Shown in pieces: positions 1 to 6,573 of a stretch of 14,564 nt of DNA. How positions within the stretch are numbered: the stretch's first letter is position 1; every line of letters begins with the position of its first letter. The position numbers and the translations under genes are program-made. The notes beneath the pieces are model-generated. The model did no database searches. It saw only the letters and a program-made list of their open reading frames with translations, and had not been told where the DNA came from. Source of the stretch: Neisseriaceae bacterium (GTDB taxonomy: Bacteria; Pseudomonadota; Gammaproteobacteria; Burkholderiales; Neisseriaceae); the NCBI GenBank assembly GCA_017989485.1, contig JAGNPU010000009.1, positions 1 to 14,564 of the forward strand. Direction: 5' to 3'.

Positions 1-1307
1 GCCTCGTATGGGGCCCCGTCATGCTGGTGCTGTTGGTTGGTACCGGCGTTTACCTCACCTTACGCCTTACCTTTTTACAATTCAGAATGCTGCCTTTCGC
101 TTTAAAGCAAGCGTTTTGTCCGGCCAAAAACCAAGAACACCAACCTGGTGACGTCTCTCACTTCGGTGCGTTAATGACGGCTCTGTCGGCCACCATTGGG
201 ACGGGTAACATTGCGGGCGTGGCCACGGCCGTGGTTTTGGGCGGCCCAGGCGCCGTTTTCTGGATGTGGATTACCGCGATTTTCGGGATGGCCACCAAAT
301 ACGCCGAAGGCATTTTGGCGGTGAAATACCGTATTAAAGACGCGCGTGGCGAAATGGCCGGCGGCCCGATGTACTACATCGAACGCGGCTTAAACATGAA
401 GTGGTTGGCGATTTTGTTTGCCGCCTTTGCCACCGTGGCCTCATTCGGCATCGGCAGCTCGGTCCAATCTAACTCTGTGGCCCAGTCGATTCAAGCCAGC
501 TTTGGCGTGGAAACCTGGATTACCGGCGTGGTATTGACCATTTTCACGGCCATTGTGATCTTGGGCGGCATTAAAAGCATTGCCAAAGCCTCTTCCATCA
601 TCGTGCCCATTATGGCCGTAGGCTATGTATTGGGTGGCCTAGCCATCATCTTCATGAACCTAGACGCCTTCTGGCCTGCGGTTCAATTGATTTTCAGTGA
701 CGCTTTCACTGGCCAAGCCGTGGCGGGGGGTGCCTTAGGGACCGTGATCCGTTTTGGTGTGGCACGTGGCGTGTTCTCTAACGAAGCCGGTATGGGTTCT
801 GCGCCGATTGCGGCCGCAGCCGCCAGAACCGACCATGCGGGTCGTCAAGCCCTGGTGTCGATGACTGGCACCTTCTTAGACACCATCATCGTGTGTTCGA
901 TTACCGGTATTGCCTTGGTGATGGGCGGCCTGTACACCGGCGGTGAAACCGGCGCAGCCTTGACCACCATGACGTTTGACAAGCTATTGCCTGGCCCTGG
1001 TGGCTACATTGTGACCTTTGGCCTGGTGTTCTTTGCCTACTCGACCATTTTGGGTTGGAGCTACTACGGTGAAAAATGTGCGGCCTACCTGTTCGGACCA
1101 AAATCCGTGCTGCCGTATCGTCTGGTGTATGTCGCCACCGTAATGTTGGGCACCGTGGTGCATCTGGACCTGGTTTGGGCAGCAGCCGATACGTTTAACG
1201 GCTTGATGGCCATTCCTAACTTGATTGCCCTATTGCTGCTGTCTGGCGTGGTGGTGAAAGAAACCAACGACTTTATCGCCAAACGCAAGAGCGGCGAGCT
1301 GCCTTAG
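1..1307 (+). CDS. AlsT-type sodium:alanine/glycine symporter, 5' end missing
   Basis: Inner-membrane sodium-coupled amino acid symporter of the AGCS (alanine or glycine:cation symporter) family, which imports small neutral amino acids. The reading frame is open from the first bases of the window through the Met codon at 21. The residues before that Met (LVWGPV) match the usual family N-terminus, so the true start lies upstream of base 1 and the gene is partial. Counting from the codon at 21, the family block SATIGTGNIAGVATA is at about residues 56-70 and GPGAVFWMW at 75-83. The block NEAGMGSAPIAAAAA is encoded near 780-825, and GWSYYGEKCAAYLFG near 1054-1098. The protein is hydrophobic throughout, with roughly ten or more membrane spans. 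It ends in a charged tail and is followed at once by a strong terminator. The exact substrate (Ala, Gly, Ser or Gln) cannot be read from the sequence. Confidence 0.93.
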   Translation, partial: LVWGPVMLVLLVGTGVYLTLRLTFLQFRMLPFALKQAFCPAKNQEHQPGDVSHFGALMTALSATIGTGNIAGVATAVVLGGPGAVFWMWITAIFGMATKYAEGILAVKYRIKDARGEMAGGPMYYIERGLNMKWLAILFAAFATVASFGIGSSVQSNSVAQSIQASFGVETWITGVVLTIFTAIVILGGIKSIAKASSIIVPIMAVGYVLGGLAIIFMNLDAFWPAVQLIFSDAFTGQAVAGGALGTVIRFGVARGVFSNEAGMGSAPIAAAAARTDHAGRQALVSMTGTFLDTIIVCSITGIALVMGGLYTGGETGAALTTMTFDKLLPGPGGYIVTFGLVFFAYSTILGWSYYGEKCAAYLFGPKSVLPYRLVYVATVMLGTVVHLDLVWAAADTFNGLMAIPNLIALLLLSGVVVKETNDFIAKRKSGELP

Positions 1308-1329
1308 CCTTTGTGCTGACGGCAACCCC

Positions 1330-1363
1330 AAAACACCCCAAGCCTTGGCTTGGGGTGTTTTTT
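1330..1363 (+). terminator. Rho-independent terminator of the alsT-type gene
   Basis: A perfect 14-15 bp stem (left arm 1330-1344, right arm 1347-1361) has a two-base TT between the arms and a T run at 1358-1363. It lies 23 bases after the TAG stop at 1305-1307. The left arm begins with A residues, so it could also work in reverse, but no minus-strand gene ends here. Confidence 0.93.
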
Positions 1364-1485
1364 ATGCGGCCATGATCGCAGCGCATGCCGATGGCCCCGA
1401 TGATGAACACGGCTTTCTTGCCTTTTGCCGTTGTCTGCGGCGTGGGCTAGGGGGCATCTACGGCCAGTAGAGTCTCCTGAGTGAC

Positions 1486-1569
1486 CATCCTCACGACGCA
1501 CACCAACCCATGGTTAGTTTGAACGCTAAGGTCGCGCCTGCCCGGCGCAGGGAATAAAACGATTGATGA
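1486..1569 (+). repeat. Degenerate direct repeat, copy A
   Basis: The first 31 bases (1486-1516, core CTCACGACGCA and CAACCCATGGTT) match 1988-2018 at 27 of 31 positions in the same orientation. Further on, GATTGATGA (1561-1569) recurs at 2075-2083. Between these, a 20-base hairpin module (1529-1548) recurs at the matching place in copy B but inverted, at 18 of 20 positions. In this copy the module forms a 5-bp stem, GCGCC (1534-1538) with GGCGC (1544-1548). The copy is degenerate and has no coding evidence. Confidence 0.65.
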
Positions 1570-1645
1570 TCAGGGCTACTTGAATCAGCTCACCTTCTTC
1601 AAATCTCTGTGACGTACCGTCCCCTTTAAGCCGCCGAGTCAGCTT

Positions 1646-1735
1646 CTAGCGGGCCAGATGAAGCAGGCAAACGCTTGTGGTGGCCGACCACGCTTTGATA
1701 GGAGGCCGCCACTCTTGCCTGCGCTGGCCCGCTAG
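1646..1735. repeat. 90-base imperfect palindrome (long hairpin)
   Basis: Three successive arm segments pair. 1646-1657 pairs with 1724-1735 as 12 bp exact. 1663-1670 (GCAGGCAA) pairs with 1715-1722 (TTGCCTGC) as 8 bp exact. 1677-1685 (GTGGTGGCC) pairs with 1704-1712 (GGCCGCCAC) as 9 bp with one G-T wobble. Small internal loops of 5+1 and 6+2 bases separate the segments, and the terminal loop is about 18 bases. A competing small hairpin, GTGGT (1677-1681) with ACCAC (1687-1691), exists inside. No poly-T follows, so it is not a simple terminator. It could be a fold-back repeat element, a structured RNA or a protein-binding site. Confidence 0.7.
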
Positions 1736-1750
1736 GTTCTGGCGAGGGCA

Positions 1751-1775
1751 CCCCTTGCGCCAACGGCGTAAGGGG
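1751..1775. repeat. Strong 11-bp hairpin with three-base loop
   Basis: CCCCTTGCGCC (1751-1761) pairs with GGCGTAAGGGG (1765-1775) around the loop AAC, with one G-T wobble. It begins 15 bases after the 90-base palindrome and has no T run, so it is not a canonical terminator. Its closeness to the other stem-loops suggests that all belong to one structured unit. Confidence 0.65.
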
Positions 1776-1794
1776 CGGCTGGCCGGGGTGGCGT

Positions 1795-1852
1795 TTTCTT
1801 TGCATAGGTTTTTTTGGCCACGCAAAAGAAAGTATGTCGCCCTACAGGGCGA
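1795..1852. repeat. Two-hairpin intergenic motif
   Basis: TTTCTTTGC (1795-1803) pairs with GCAAAAGAAA (1822-1831) with one bulged A. The loop contains a T7 run (1809-1815). Immediately after it lies TCGCCCT (1837-1843) with AGGGCGA (1846-1852), a near-perfect palindrome. I recall close relatives of this arrangement from intergenic DNA of many proteobacteria, but I cannot name the family or give it a function. Confidence 0.5.
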
Positions 1853-1955
1853 AAGACAACGACTCATCAATAACGAAGCGACCGAAGCATTGCGGATGGC
1901 TTTGAGCTTAACCCTAACGGCCATCAGCGGCTTGACGGCGCCTTGATGACGAGGC

Positions 1956-1981
1956 CGTGGGTCCACTGCGCTTGACCCACG
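1956..1981. repeat. 8-bp hairpin beside repeat copy B
   Basis: CGTGGGTC (1956-1963) is exactly complementary to GACCCACG (1974-1981) around a 10-base loop. It ends 6 bases before repeat copy B. No poly-T follows on either strand. Confidence 0.5.
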
Positions 1982-1987
1982 CTACCG

Positions 1988-2083
1988 CATGCTCACGACG
2001 CATATCAACCCATGGTTTAAACACATCGCTGATGCGGTGCCGGACAGGCGCGACCTGATGGGGCAAAACACCATGATTGATGA
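1988..2083 (+). repeat. Degenerate direct repeat, copy B
   Basis: Partner of 1486-1569. 1988-2018 matches copy A at 27 of 31 positions. The internal 20-base module at 2037-2056 is the reverse complement of 1529-1548 with two mismatches. GATTGATGA at 2075-2083 matches exactly. The copies are about 502 bases apart at the left end and 514 at the right end, so small indels have accumulated. A 67-codon frame starts at 1989, but it has no ribosome binding site. Confidence 0.65.
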
Positions 2084-2129
2084 ACGGCCACACCTCATGG
2101 CTCGCACCCCTCGCCACGAACCGCACAAC

Positions 2130-2154
2130 AAAAAAGCGAGCCATCGGCTCGCTT
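2130..2154 (-). terminator. Rho-independent terminator of fba
   Basis: Read on the minus strand, a perfect 9-bp stem (2146-2154 with 2134-2142) closes a three-base loop, and six T residues run to 2130. It starts 17 bases after the fba stop codon. Confidence 0.93.
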
Positions 2155-2171
2155 GTGTCATCTTAGTTGGC

Positions 2172-3236
2172 TTACTTAACCAACTGCTTTAAGTCACCGC
2201 GTTCATACGCTGCGGCCATGCTGTCTAAGTTCAACGGCTTAATCTTGCTGGCCATGCCTTCGCAGCCAAACGCCAAATAGCGTTCCACACAAAGATCACG
2301 CATGGCGTTGGTGCTCACCTGCAAGAACTTACGTGGGTCAAATTCGCTCGGGTTTTGCGCCAAGAAGCGACGCACGGCACCGGTGCTGGCCAAACGCAGG
2401 TCGGTGTCGATGTTGACCTTACGCACGCCATTTTTAATGCCTTCAACGATTTCAGACACGGGCACGCCGTAGGTTTCCGGCATGTCGCCACCAAACTCAT
2501 TGATGATGGCCAACCATTCTTGCGGCACAGAGCTAGAGCCATGCATCACCAAGTGGGTGTTCGGAATGCGTTCGTGTATCGCCTTAATCCGGTCGATGCG
2601 CAAGACGTCGCCCGTAGGCTGTTTGGTGAACTTATACGCGCCGTGGCTGGTGCCAATGGCGATGGCCAAGGCGTCTACGCCCGTGGCCTTCACAAAGTCT
2701 GCGGCTTCTTCTGGGTCGGTCAATAATTGGCTTTCGTCCAGCACGCCTTCGGCGCCCACGCCATCTTCTTCACCCGCCATACCGGTTTCCAAGCTGCCCA
2801 AGCAACCCAATTCGCCTTCAACCGACACGCCACAGGCGTGGGCGAAGTCAACCACCGTGCGGGTCACGCCCACGTTGTAGTCGTAATCGGCTGGGGTTTT
2901 GCCGTCGGCCAACAGGCTGCCATCCATCATCACCGAGCTAAAGCCCAGCTGAATCGACCGCTGGCAAATCGCCGGGCTGGTGCCATGGTCTTGGTGCATG
3001 ACCACGGGAATGTGTGGAAACTCTTCGACTGCGGCCAAAATCAAATGGCGCAAGAAGGGCGCACCGGCATATTTACGCGCGCCGGCGCTGGCTTGAACAA
3101 TCACGGGGGCATTCACCTTATCGGCGGCTTCCATAATGGCGCGCATTTGCTCTAGGTTATTGACGTTGAATGCTGGCAAACCGTATGCATGTTCTGCAGC
3201 ATGGTCCAGTAATTGGCGCATTGATACCAGTGCCAT
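2172..3236 (-). CDS. fba: Fructose-bisphosphate aldolase, class II (IIB, zinc-dependent)
   Basis: Cytosolic enzyme of glycolysis and gluconeogenesis that splits fructose-1,6-bisphosphate into dihydroxyacetone phosphate and glyceraldehyde-3-phosphate, or condenses them. The protein has 354 residues, as I recall for the Neisseria enzyme. Visible active-site features are the HQDHG block with Asp83 (proton donor) and His84 (metal ligand), Glu142 in VEGELG, His198 in GTSHGAYK, His232 in MHGSSS, and the NIDTD phosphate-binding motif at 275-279. The start is supported by an AAGGAG ribosome binding site (3242-3247) five bases before the ATG. It has its own -10 box upstream and terminator downstream, so it is probably a single-gene unit. 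The family symbol fbaA or cbbA would fit equally well. Surface-exposed aldolase acting in adhesion has been described in Neisseria; nothing in this sequence shows export. Confidence 0.97.
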   Translation of the reverse strand: MALVSMRQLLDHAAEHAYGLPAFNVNNLEQMRAIMEAADKVNAPVIVQASAGARKYAGAPFLRHLILAAVEEFPHIPVVMHQDHGTSPAICQRSIQLGFSSVMMDGSLLADGKTPADYDYNVGVTRTVVDFAHACGVSVEGELGCLGSLETGMAGEEDGVGAEGVLDESQLLTDPEEAADFVKATGVDALAIAIGTSHGAYKFTKQPTGDVLRIDRIKAIHERIPNTHLVMHGSSSVPQEWLAIINEFGGDMPETYGVPVSEIVEGIKNGVRKVNIDTDLRLASTGAVRRFLAQNPSEFDPRKFLQVSTNAMRDLCVERYLAFGCEGMASKIKPLNLDSMAAAYERGDLKQLVK

Positions 3237-3282
3237 GACGACTCCTTAGTGTGTAAATATAAATATCAGATGTAATGGGGCC

Positions 3283-3310
3283 ATTATATCGCTTTTGCCC
3301 CTGTTTGCAC
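3283..3310 (-). promoter_or_regulatory. Predicted fba promoter
   Basis: A perfect TATAAT -10 box is read on the minus strand at 3288-3283, 46 bases before the fba start. The -35 is weak: GTGCAA at 3310-3305 with a 16-base spacer, 3 of 6 to consensus. It reaches the last base of the upstream ligase gene. Constitutive strength or an activator cannot be judged. Confidence 0.6.
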
Positions 3311-4572
3311 TAGCGCCCTGACGCTGTGGCCGTCGTATGACCACAAACCGCGCCCCGAAGCACGCCCCAGCACAAAACCAAGGCCATAATGTAAAACATC
3401 ACGCCGCTGTTGTGGGCCAATAGGGTTTGGGTCAGGCCGGCCATCATGAAGCAAACCGGCACGCTGATGCTGGCCAAGGCCACGCTGCGGATCGCCACCG
3501 TCTGCGTTTGTCGCAAATAGCGCGCAAAGGTCACAATGGGCACCAGATAGAGCAACAGCACCGCCAGGGCGCCGGGTAGGCCCCGCTTTAACCAGGCATT
3601 GAGCAACTCATTATGCGGGTGACCATAACGCGCCACGGTGGCGCTCAGTTCGCCCTGGGCGTGCAGGCGCTGTTTTTCCGCCACAAACCCTTGGGCACCC
3701 CAGCCCATAAACCATTTTTGCTGGCCTAAGGTCCAGGCATTGTCCCACATCACAAAGCGCTCGCCCAAAGAGCTGTGCCTGTCTGCTTTCTCCCAGCGGC
3801 TGATGTCGCTAAACGCCTGATCTATCCGAAATTTGACCGTGGTTTGCGGCGTGTAATACAGGCCGGCGAAGAGGCCGAAGGCCAACAGCACCACCACCAC
3901 GATGCGCTGAGGCTTTAAGGCGTGGCGATACACCCACAGCATCAGCCCCAACATCACCAAAATAGAAGGCCAAGAGCCGCGCGACGTCGACAAAAACACC
4001 GCCACCACGCCCATAAGACTGCCCAATAAGCACAGCCCACACAGGACAAAACGGCGACACTGATAAAAATAGCCTATGCCGGCCAATGAAATGGCGGCAA
4101 TCACCATGCTGATGCAGGCATACTGTATCGACAGCAGGCCCATAGAGCCGGCCCAAATGCCCAACACGATTTTGGTGTACAGGCTGGCGCTGCCCAATAA
4201 TAGCCCCCCCACGGCGGCGGACAAAAACAGGTGTTTGGCCTGCGGCGGGTAGGCCAACAGCACCAAGAAAATCGGCAGGGTCAGCAAGAAGCGGGACGCA
4301 TGATCGTAGCCCCGTATGGGCTGTTGGTCTAACACTACTTCGGCAAAGCCGGCGACCACATACAGCAGGCCCGCGGCCAATAGCCAGCGGTCTGGACGGC
4401 GCAGCCGAAACGTGCCCTTAGGCTGGCCCCAAATGCTCATCAAGGCCGTCACCAACAGCACGATGGCACCGACGTCATAGCCGCGCAGCTTGCCTAAAGG
4501 CAGGGCGCTCAGGCTAAAAAACAGCATCATGCCCAGCGTGACCAACAGTTTAAACACTTTGTCCTTCATCAT
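3310..4572 (-). CDS. O-antigen ligase/polymerase family (WaaL-like) inner-membrane protein
   Basis: 420-residue polytopic membrane protein of the Wzy_C/WaaL/PglL family, which transfers or polymerises undecaprenyl-linked glycans on the periplasmic face of the inner membrane. Hydrophobic segments fill roughly residues 5-240 and 335-408. Between them lies a large periplasmic loop (about 242-330). Family hallmarks are STSRGSW (Arg198), GERFVMWDNAW (Arg272) and the GHPHNELLNAW block (His318, His320, Asn321) followed by RGLPGALAVLLLYL. The length fits WaaL-type ligases better than PglL oligosaccharyltransferases (about 600 residues), but the acceptor (lipid A core, protein or other) cannot be told. 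Its ATG overlaps the TGA of the LysE-family gene (ATGA), which implies translational coupling. A second in-frame ATG follows directly. A G7 tract on the coding strand (4204-4210, codons 121-123) could be slippage-prone. No terminator follows. Confidence 0.85.
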   Translation of the reverse strand: MMKDKVFKLLVTLGMMLFFSLSALPLGKLRGYDVGAIVLLVTALMSIWGQPKGTFRLRRPDRWLLAAGLLYVVAGFAEVVLDQQPIRGYDHASRFLLTLPIFLVLLAYPPQAKHLFLSAAVGGLLLGSASLYTKIVLGIWAGSMGLLSIQYACISMVIAAISLAGIGYFYQCRRFVLCGLCLLGSLMGVVAVFLSTSRGSWPSILVMLGLMLWVYRHALKPQRIVVVVLLAFGLFAGLYYTPQTTVKFRIDQAFSDISRWEKADRHSSLGERFVMWDNAWTLGQQKWFMGWGAQGFVAEKQRLHAQGELSATVARYGHPHNELLNAWLKRGLPGALAVLLLYLVPIVTFARYLRQTQTVAIRSVALASISVPVCFMMAGLTQTLLAHNSGVMFYIMALVLCWGVLRGAVCGHTTATASGR

Positions 4573-5210
4573 AACCCCATCCCTTTATGGGCCACGTCCC
4601 ATAAAATAGTGGCCCCCACCAGCGCAAACAATAGCGCGCAAGCTCGGTTAAACCATTGCCAACGCCGTCCTTGCAACAGCCACGCCGACAGCGCTTTGCC
4701 GCTGCTGGCATAGGCCAGCTGCCAGGCGGTTTCGACCACAAAAAATGTCAGCAGCAATACCCCATATTGTGCCATAAGTGGGGCATCGTGATGGATAAAC
4801 TTAGGCAAAAACGCCGCGAAAAAGATGATGGCCTTAGGGTTAGACAGGGACACGGCAAGCCCCAGCCGATACATCCGCTGCGGCACGGCCACAATGTGCG
4901 CCGGCACGGATGGGTCTAGATTCAGCCGGCCCTGGTGCCAGCTTTGCCAGCCCAAATAAATTAAATAAACCGCGCCAAACACCTTAAACAGCTCGAACAC
5001 CATGGGGTATTGAGCGCTCAGTGCCGCCACTCCAGACAGGGACAGCACGATGAGAATGAACAGCCCAGTACTCAAGCCTGCCAGCGTCATCAGCGTTTTT
5101 TTGACGCCGTACAGGCTGCCATGCTGAAACGCCAACAGCATATTTGGCCCAGGCGCGGCCGACAATACAATTAATATTGGAAAATAAAGTAACCACAACT
5201 GTAAAGACAT
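4569..5210 (-). CDS. LysE/RhtB-family amino acid exporter
   Basis: Inner-membrane efflux protein of the LysE/RhtB superfamily (homoserine/threonine/lysine-type exporters), with about six membrane spans. The family signature APGPNMLL lies near residues 18-25. A second conserved part, SLSNPKAIIFFAAFLPKF, lies near 120-137. I chose the Met codon at 5210 (213 residues) over in-frame Met codons at 5222 and 5216. AGGA sits five bases before it, and MSLQLWLLYF is the normal family N-terminus. The longest frame from 5222 would add MRMV and has no good ribosome binding site. The gene begins only 36 bases after the pgk terminator and no promoter is obvious, so expression may depend on read-through. Its TGA overlaps the ligase ATG by four bases. 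The substrate cannot be predicted. Confidence 0.9.
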   Translation of the reverse strand: MSLQLWLLYFPILIVLSAAPGPNMLLAFQHGSLYGVKKTLMTLAGLSTGLFILIVLSLSGVAALSAQYPMVFELFKVFGAVYLIYLGWQSWHQGRLNLDPSVPAHIVAVPQRMYRLGLAVSLSNPKAIIFFAAFLPKFIHHDAPLMAQYGVLLLTFFVVETAWQLAYASSGKALSAWLLQGRRWQWFNRACALLFALVGATILWDVAHKGMGL

Positions 5211-5245
5211 GACCATCCTCATGCGTCATTGCCGACGTTCGGCCG

Positions 5246-5269
5246 AAAAAAAAGCCTAGTTTCCTAGGC
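5246..5269 (-). terminator. Rho-independent terminator of pgk
   Basis: On the minus strand GCCTAG (5269-5264), the loop GAAA and CTAGGC (5259-5254) are followed by T8 (5253-5246). The stem is only six base pairs but is closed by a stable GAAA tetraloop. It lies 10 bases after the pgk stop codon and 36 bases before the next start, so partial read-through into the exporter-ligase pair is plausible. Confidence 0.88.
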
Positions 5270-5279
5270 CATGATGCCG

Positions 5280-6458
5280 CTACTGGGCGCGTGCTTTTAA
5301 AATCGCCACGGCGGGCAGCTCTTTGCCTTCTAAAAACTCGAGGAAGGCACCACCGCCGGTGCTGATGTAGCTGATTTTGTCGGTGACGCCAAATTTGGCG
5401 ATGGCCGACAGGGTGTCGCCACCGCCGGCAATCGAAAACGCCTCGCTGTTGGCAATGGCCTGAGCCAGTGACTGGGTGCCATAGGCAAACTGCTCGTATT
5501 CAAACACGCCCAAAGGGCCGTTCCACACCACGGTGCCCGCTTGGGCCACGATGTCGGCCAAAACCTTAGACGAATCTGGGCCGATGTCGAGGATGCGGTC
5601 TTCAATGCCCACCTCTTCTAAAGGCATCACGCGCTCTTCGGCCGTCTCAGAGCATTCGGTGGCGCAGCAAACGTCGGTCGGCAACGGCACGGTGCCGCCG
5701 TTGGCTTCGATTTTGTTCATGATGTTTTTGGCTTCGTTAACCAGCTTGATTTCCACCAAAGACTTACCGATGCCATGGCCTTTGGCCAAAAGAAAGGTGT
5801 TGGCAATGCCGCCGCCCACAATCAGCTGATCGACTTTGTCCGCCAGGCTTTCCAAAATGGTCAGCTTGGTGGACACCTTGCTGCCGGCCACAATCGCCAC
5901 CAAGGGGCGCTTAGGGTTTTCTAAGGCTTTGCCCAGGGCTTCTAATTCGGCGGTCAACAACAGGCCGGCACAGGCCACGGGGGCAAACTGGGCCACCGCA
6001 TGGGTGGATGCTTCGGCGCGGTGGGCGGTGCCAAAGGCATCGTTGACAAACACGTCACATAAGCTGGCATAGGCCTGACCCAACGCGGGGTCATTTTTTT
6101 TCTCGCCGAGGTTTAAACGGACGTTTTCCAACATCACCACCTGGCCGGGTACCGCGCTCAGGCCTTGCTGCTGCCAATCGTCACACACGCGCACGTCTTG
6201 GCCCAATAGGGTGCCCAAACGGGTGGCCACGGGCTTAAGGCTGTCTTCTGGCATAAATTTGCCTTCGGTAGGACGGCCCAAATGGGTCATCAAGACCACG
6301 GCGGCGCCCTGTGCCAGGCAATGCTGTATCGACGGCAAAGATGCCCTAATTCGGGTGTCGTCGCCAATTTGGCCATCTTTTACCGGGACATTCATGTCCA
6401 CACGAATCAAAACCGTTTTGCCGGTCACGTTTATATCTTTAAGTTTTTGAAACGACAT
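5280..6458 (-). CDS. pgk: Phosphoglycerate kinase
   Basis: Cytosolic glycolytic enzyme that transfers the acyl phosphate of 1,3-bisphosphoglycerate to ADP, and runs in reverse for gluconeogenesis. It has 392 residues, a normal bacterial length. The N-terminal 3-phosphoglycerate site is seen in RVDMNVPV (Arg19, Asp21, Asn23), [10 protein letters not shown] (Arg36, the catalytic arginine position), THLGRP (His59, Arg62), ENVRL (Arg114) and AHRAEAS (Arg147). The nucleotide-binding half shows AGSKVSTKL (Lys194, Lys198), [18 protein letters not shown] (312-320) and GGGDTLSAI (345-353), then [13 protein letters not shown] near the C-terminus. The start is 55 bases after the predicted -10 box. The ribosome binding site is modest (GGA about nine bases before the ATG). 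A leader palindrome lies just upstream. Here fba follows after two membrane-protein genes. Confidence 0.98.
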   Translation of the reverse strand: MSFQKLKDINVTGKTVLIRVDMNVPVKDGQIGDDTRIRASLPSIQHCLAQGAAVVLMTHLGRPTEGKFMPEDSLKPVATRLGTLLGQDVRVCDDWQQQGLSAVPGQVVMLENVRLNLGEKKNDPALGQAYASLCDVFVNDAFGTAHRAEASTHAVAQFAPVACAGLLLTAELEALGKALENPKRPLVAIVAGSKVSTKLTILESLADKVDQLIVGGGIANTFLLAKGHGIGKSLVEIKLVNEAKNIMNKIEANGGTVPLPTDVCCATECSETAEERVMPLEEVGIEDRILDIGPDSSKVLADIVAQAGTVVWNGPLGVFEYEQFAYGTQSLAQAIANSEAFSIAGGGDTLSAIAKFGVTDKISYISTGGGAFLEFLEGKELPAVAILKARAQ

Positions 6459-6470
6459 AATTCATCCAAA

Positions 6471-6487
6471 GTGATATCACAAGTGAT
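6471..6487 (-). promoter_or_regulatory. Palindromic half-site cluster in the pgk leader
   Basis: GTGATATCAC (6471-6480) is a perfect 10-bp palindrome. Two bases further a third half-site, GTGAT (6483-6487), gives on the coding strand ATCACTT-GTGAT-ATCACTT. It lies between the predicted pgk -10 box and the start codon, where a repressor could block elongation or an RNA hairpin could affect initiation. I do not recognise the regulator. Confidence 0.35.
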
Positions 6488-6512
6488 CTATGGCCACGAT
6501 TGTCTTACACTC

Positions 6513-6540
6513 ATTAAACGATTGCAAATCATAAAGTCAA
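6513..6540 (-). promoter_or_regulatory. Predicted pgk sigma-70 promoter
   Basis: On the minus strand TTGACT (6540-6535, 5 of 6) and TTTAAT (6518-6513, 5 of 6) are separated by 16 bases. The transcript would start near 6506, giving a leader of roughly 48 bases. The -35 box directly follows the T run of the preceding terminator-like hairpin and shares its last T residues. Confidence 0.7.
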
Positions 6541-6564
6541 AAAACCGTCATCCAATGCGGTTTT
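6539..6564 (-). terminator. Second terminator-like hairpin after aroG
   Basis: On the minus strand AAAACCG (6564-6558) pairs with CGGTTTT (6547-6541) around a 10-base loop and continues as T6 to 6539. The stem is AT-rich and weak. It lies just beyond the strong aroG terminator and just upstream of the pgk -35 box, so it may act as a backup that insulates pgk. Confidence 0.4.
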
Positions 6565-6573
6565 AGCCCGCAC

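Larger units (their letters stand above)
1364..2129. other. Gene-free, hairpin-rich intergenic region
   Basis: About 770 bases lie between two converging units (alsT-type on plus, fba on minus). Open frames of 65-106 codons exist on both strands but have no ribosome binding site, no recognised domain and low-complexity Arg/Pro/Ala-rich translations, so I do not call them genes. The region contains a degenerate repeat of about 90 bases at each end (1486-1569 and 1988-2083). Between the copies is a run of stem-loops at 1646-1735, 1751-1775, 1795-1852 and 1956-1981. No transposase fragment, tRNA or rRNA is visible. From memory, sequence of this kind (an imperfect TTTCTTTGC/GCAAAAGAAA hairpin followed by a GTCGCCC/GGGCGA palindrome) recurs in intergenic DNA of many proteobacteria. 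Its function is unknown to me. Confidence 0.7.

Noticed and set aside
1646..1966. 106-codon minus-strand frame and overlapping 89-codon plus-strand frame in the gene-free region
   Set aside because: No ribosome binding site, Arg/Pro/Ala-rich translations, both strands open over hairpin DNA, and no recognisable domain. More likely by-products of GC-rich repeat sequence.
1989..2192. 67-codon plus-strand frame starting in repeat copy B
   Set aside because: No Shine-Dalgarno sequence. It runs through the fba terminator into the antisense of fba. The equivalent frame in copy A hits a stop after about ten codons.
6094..6101. A8 tract in the pgk coding strand
   Set aside because: It encodes the Lys-Lys of GEKKND in an essential enzyme. 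A homopolymer here is best explained by codon use and is unlikely to be a switch.
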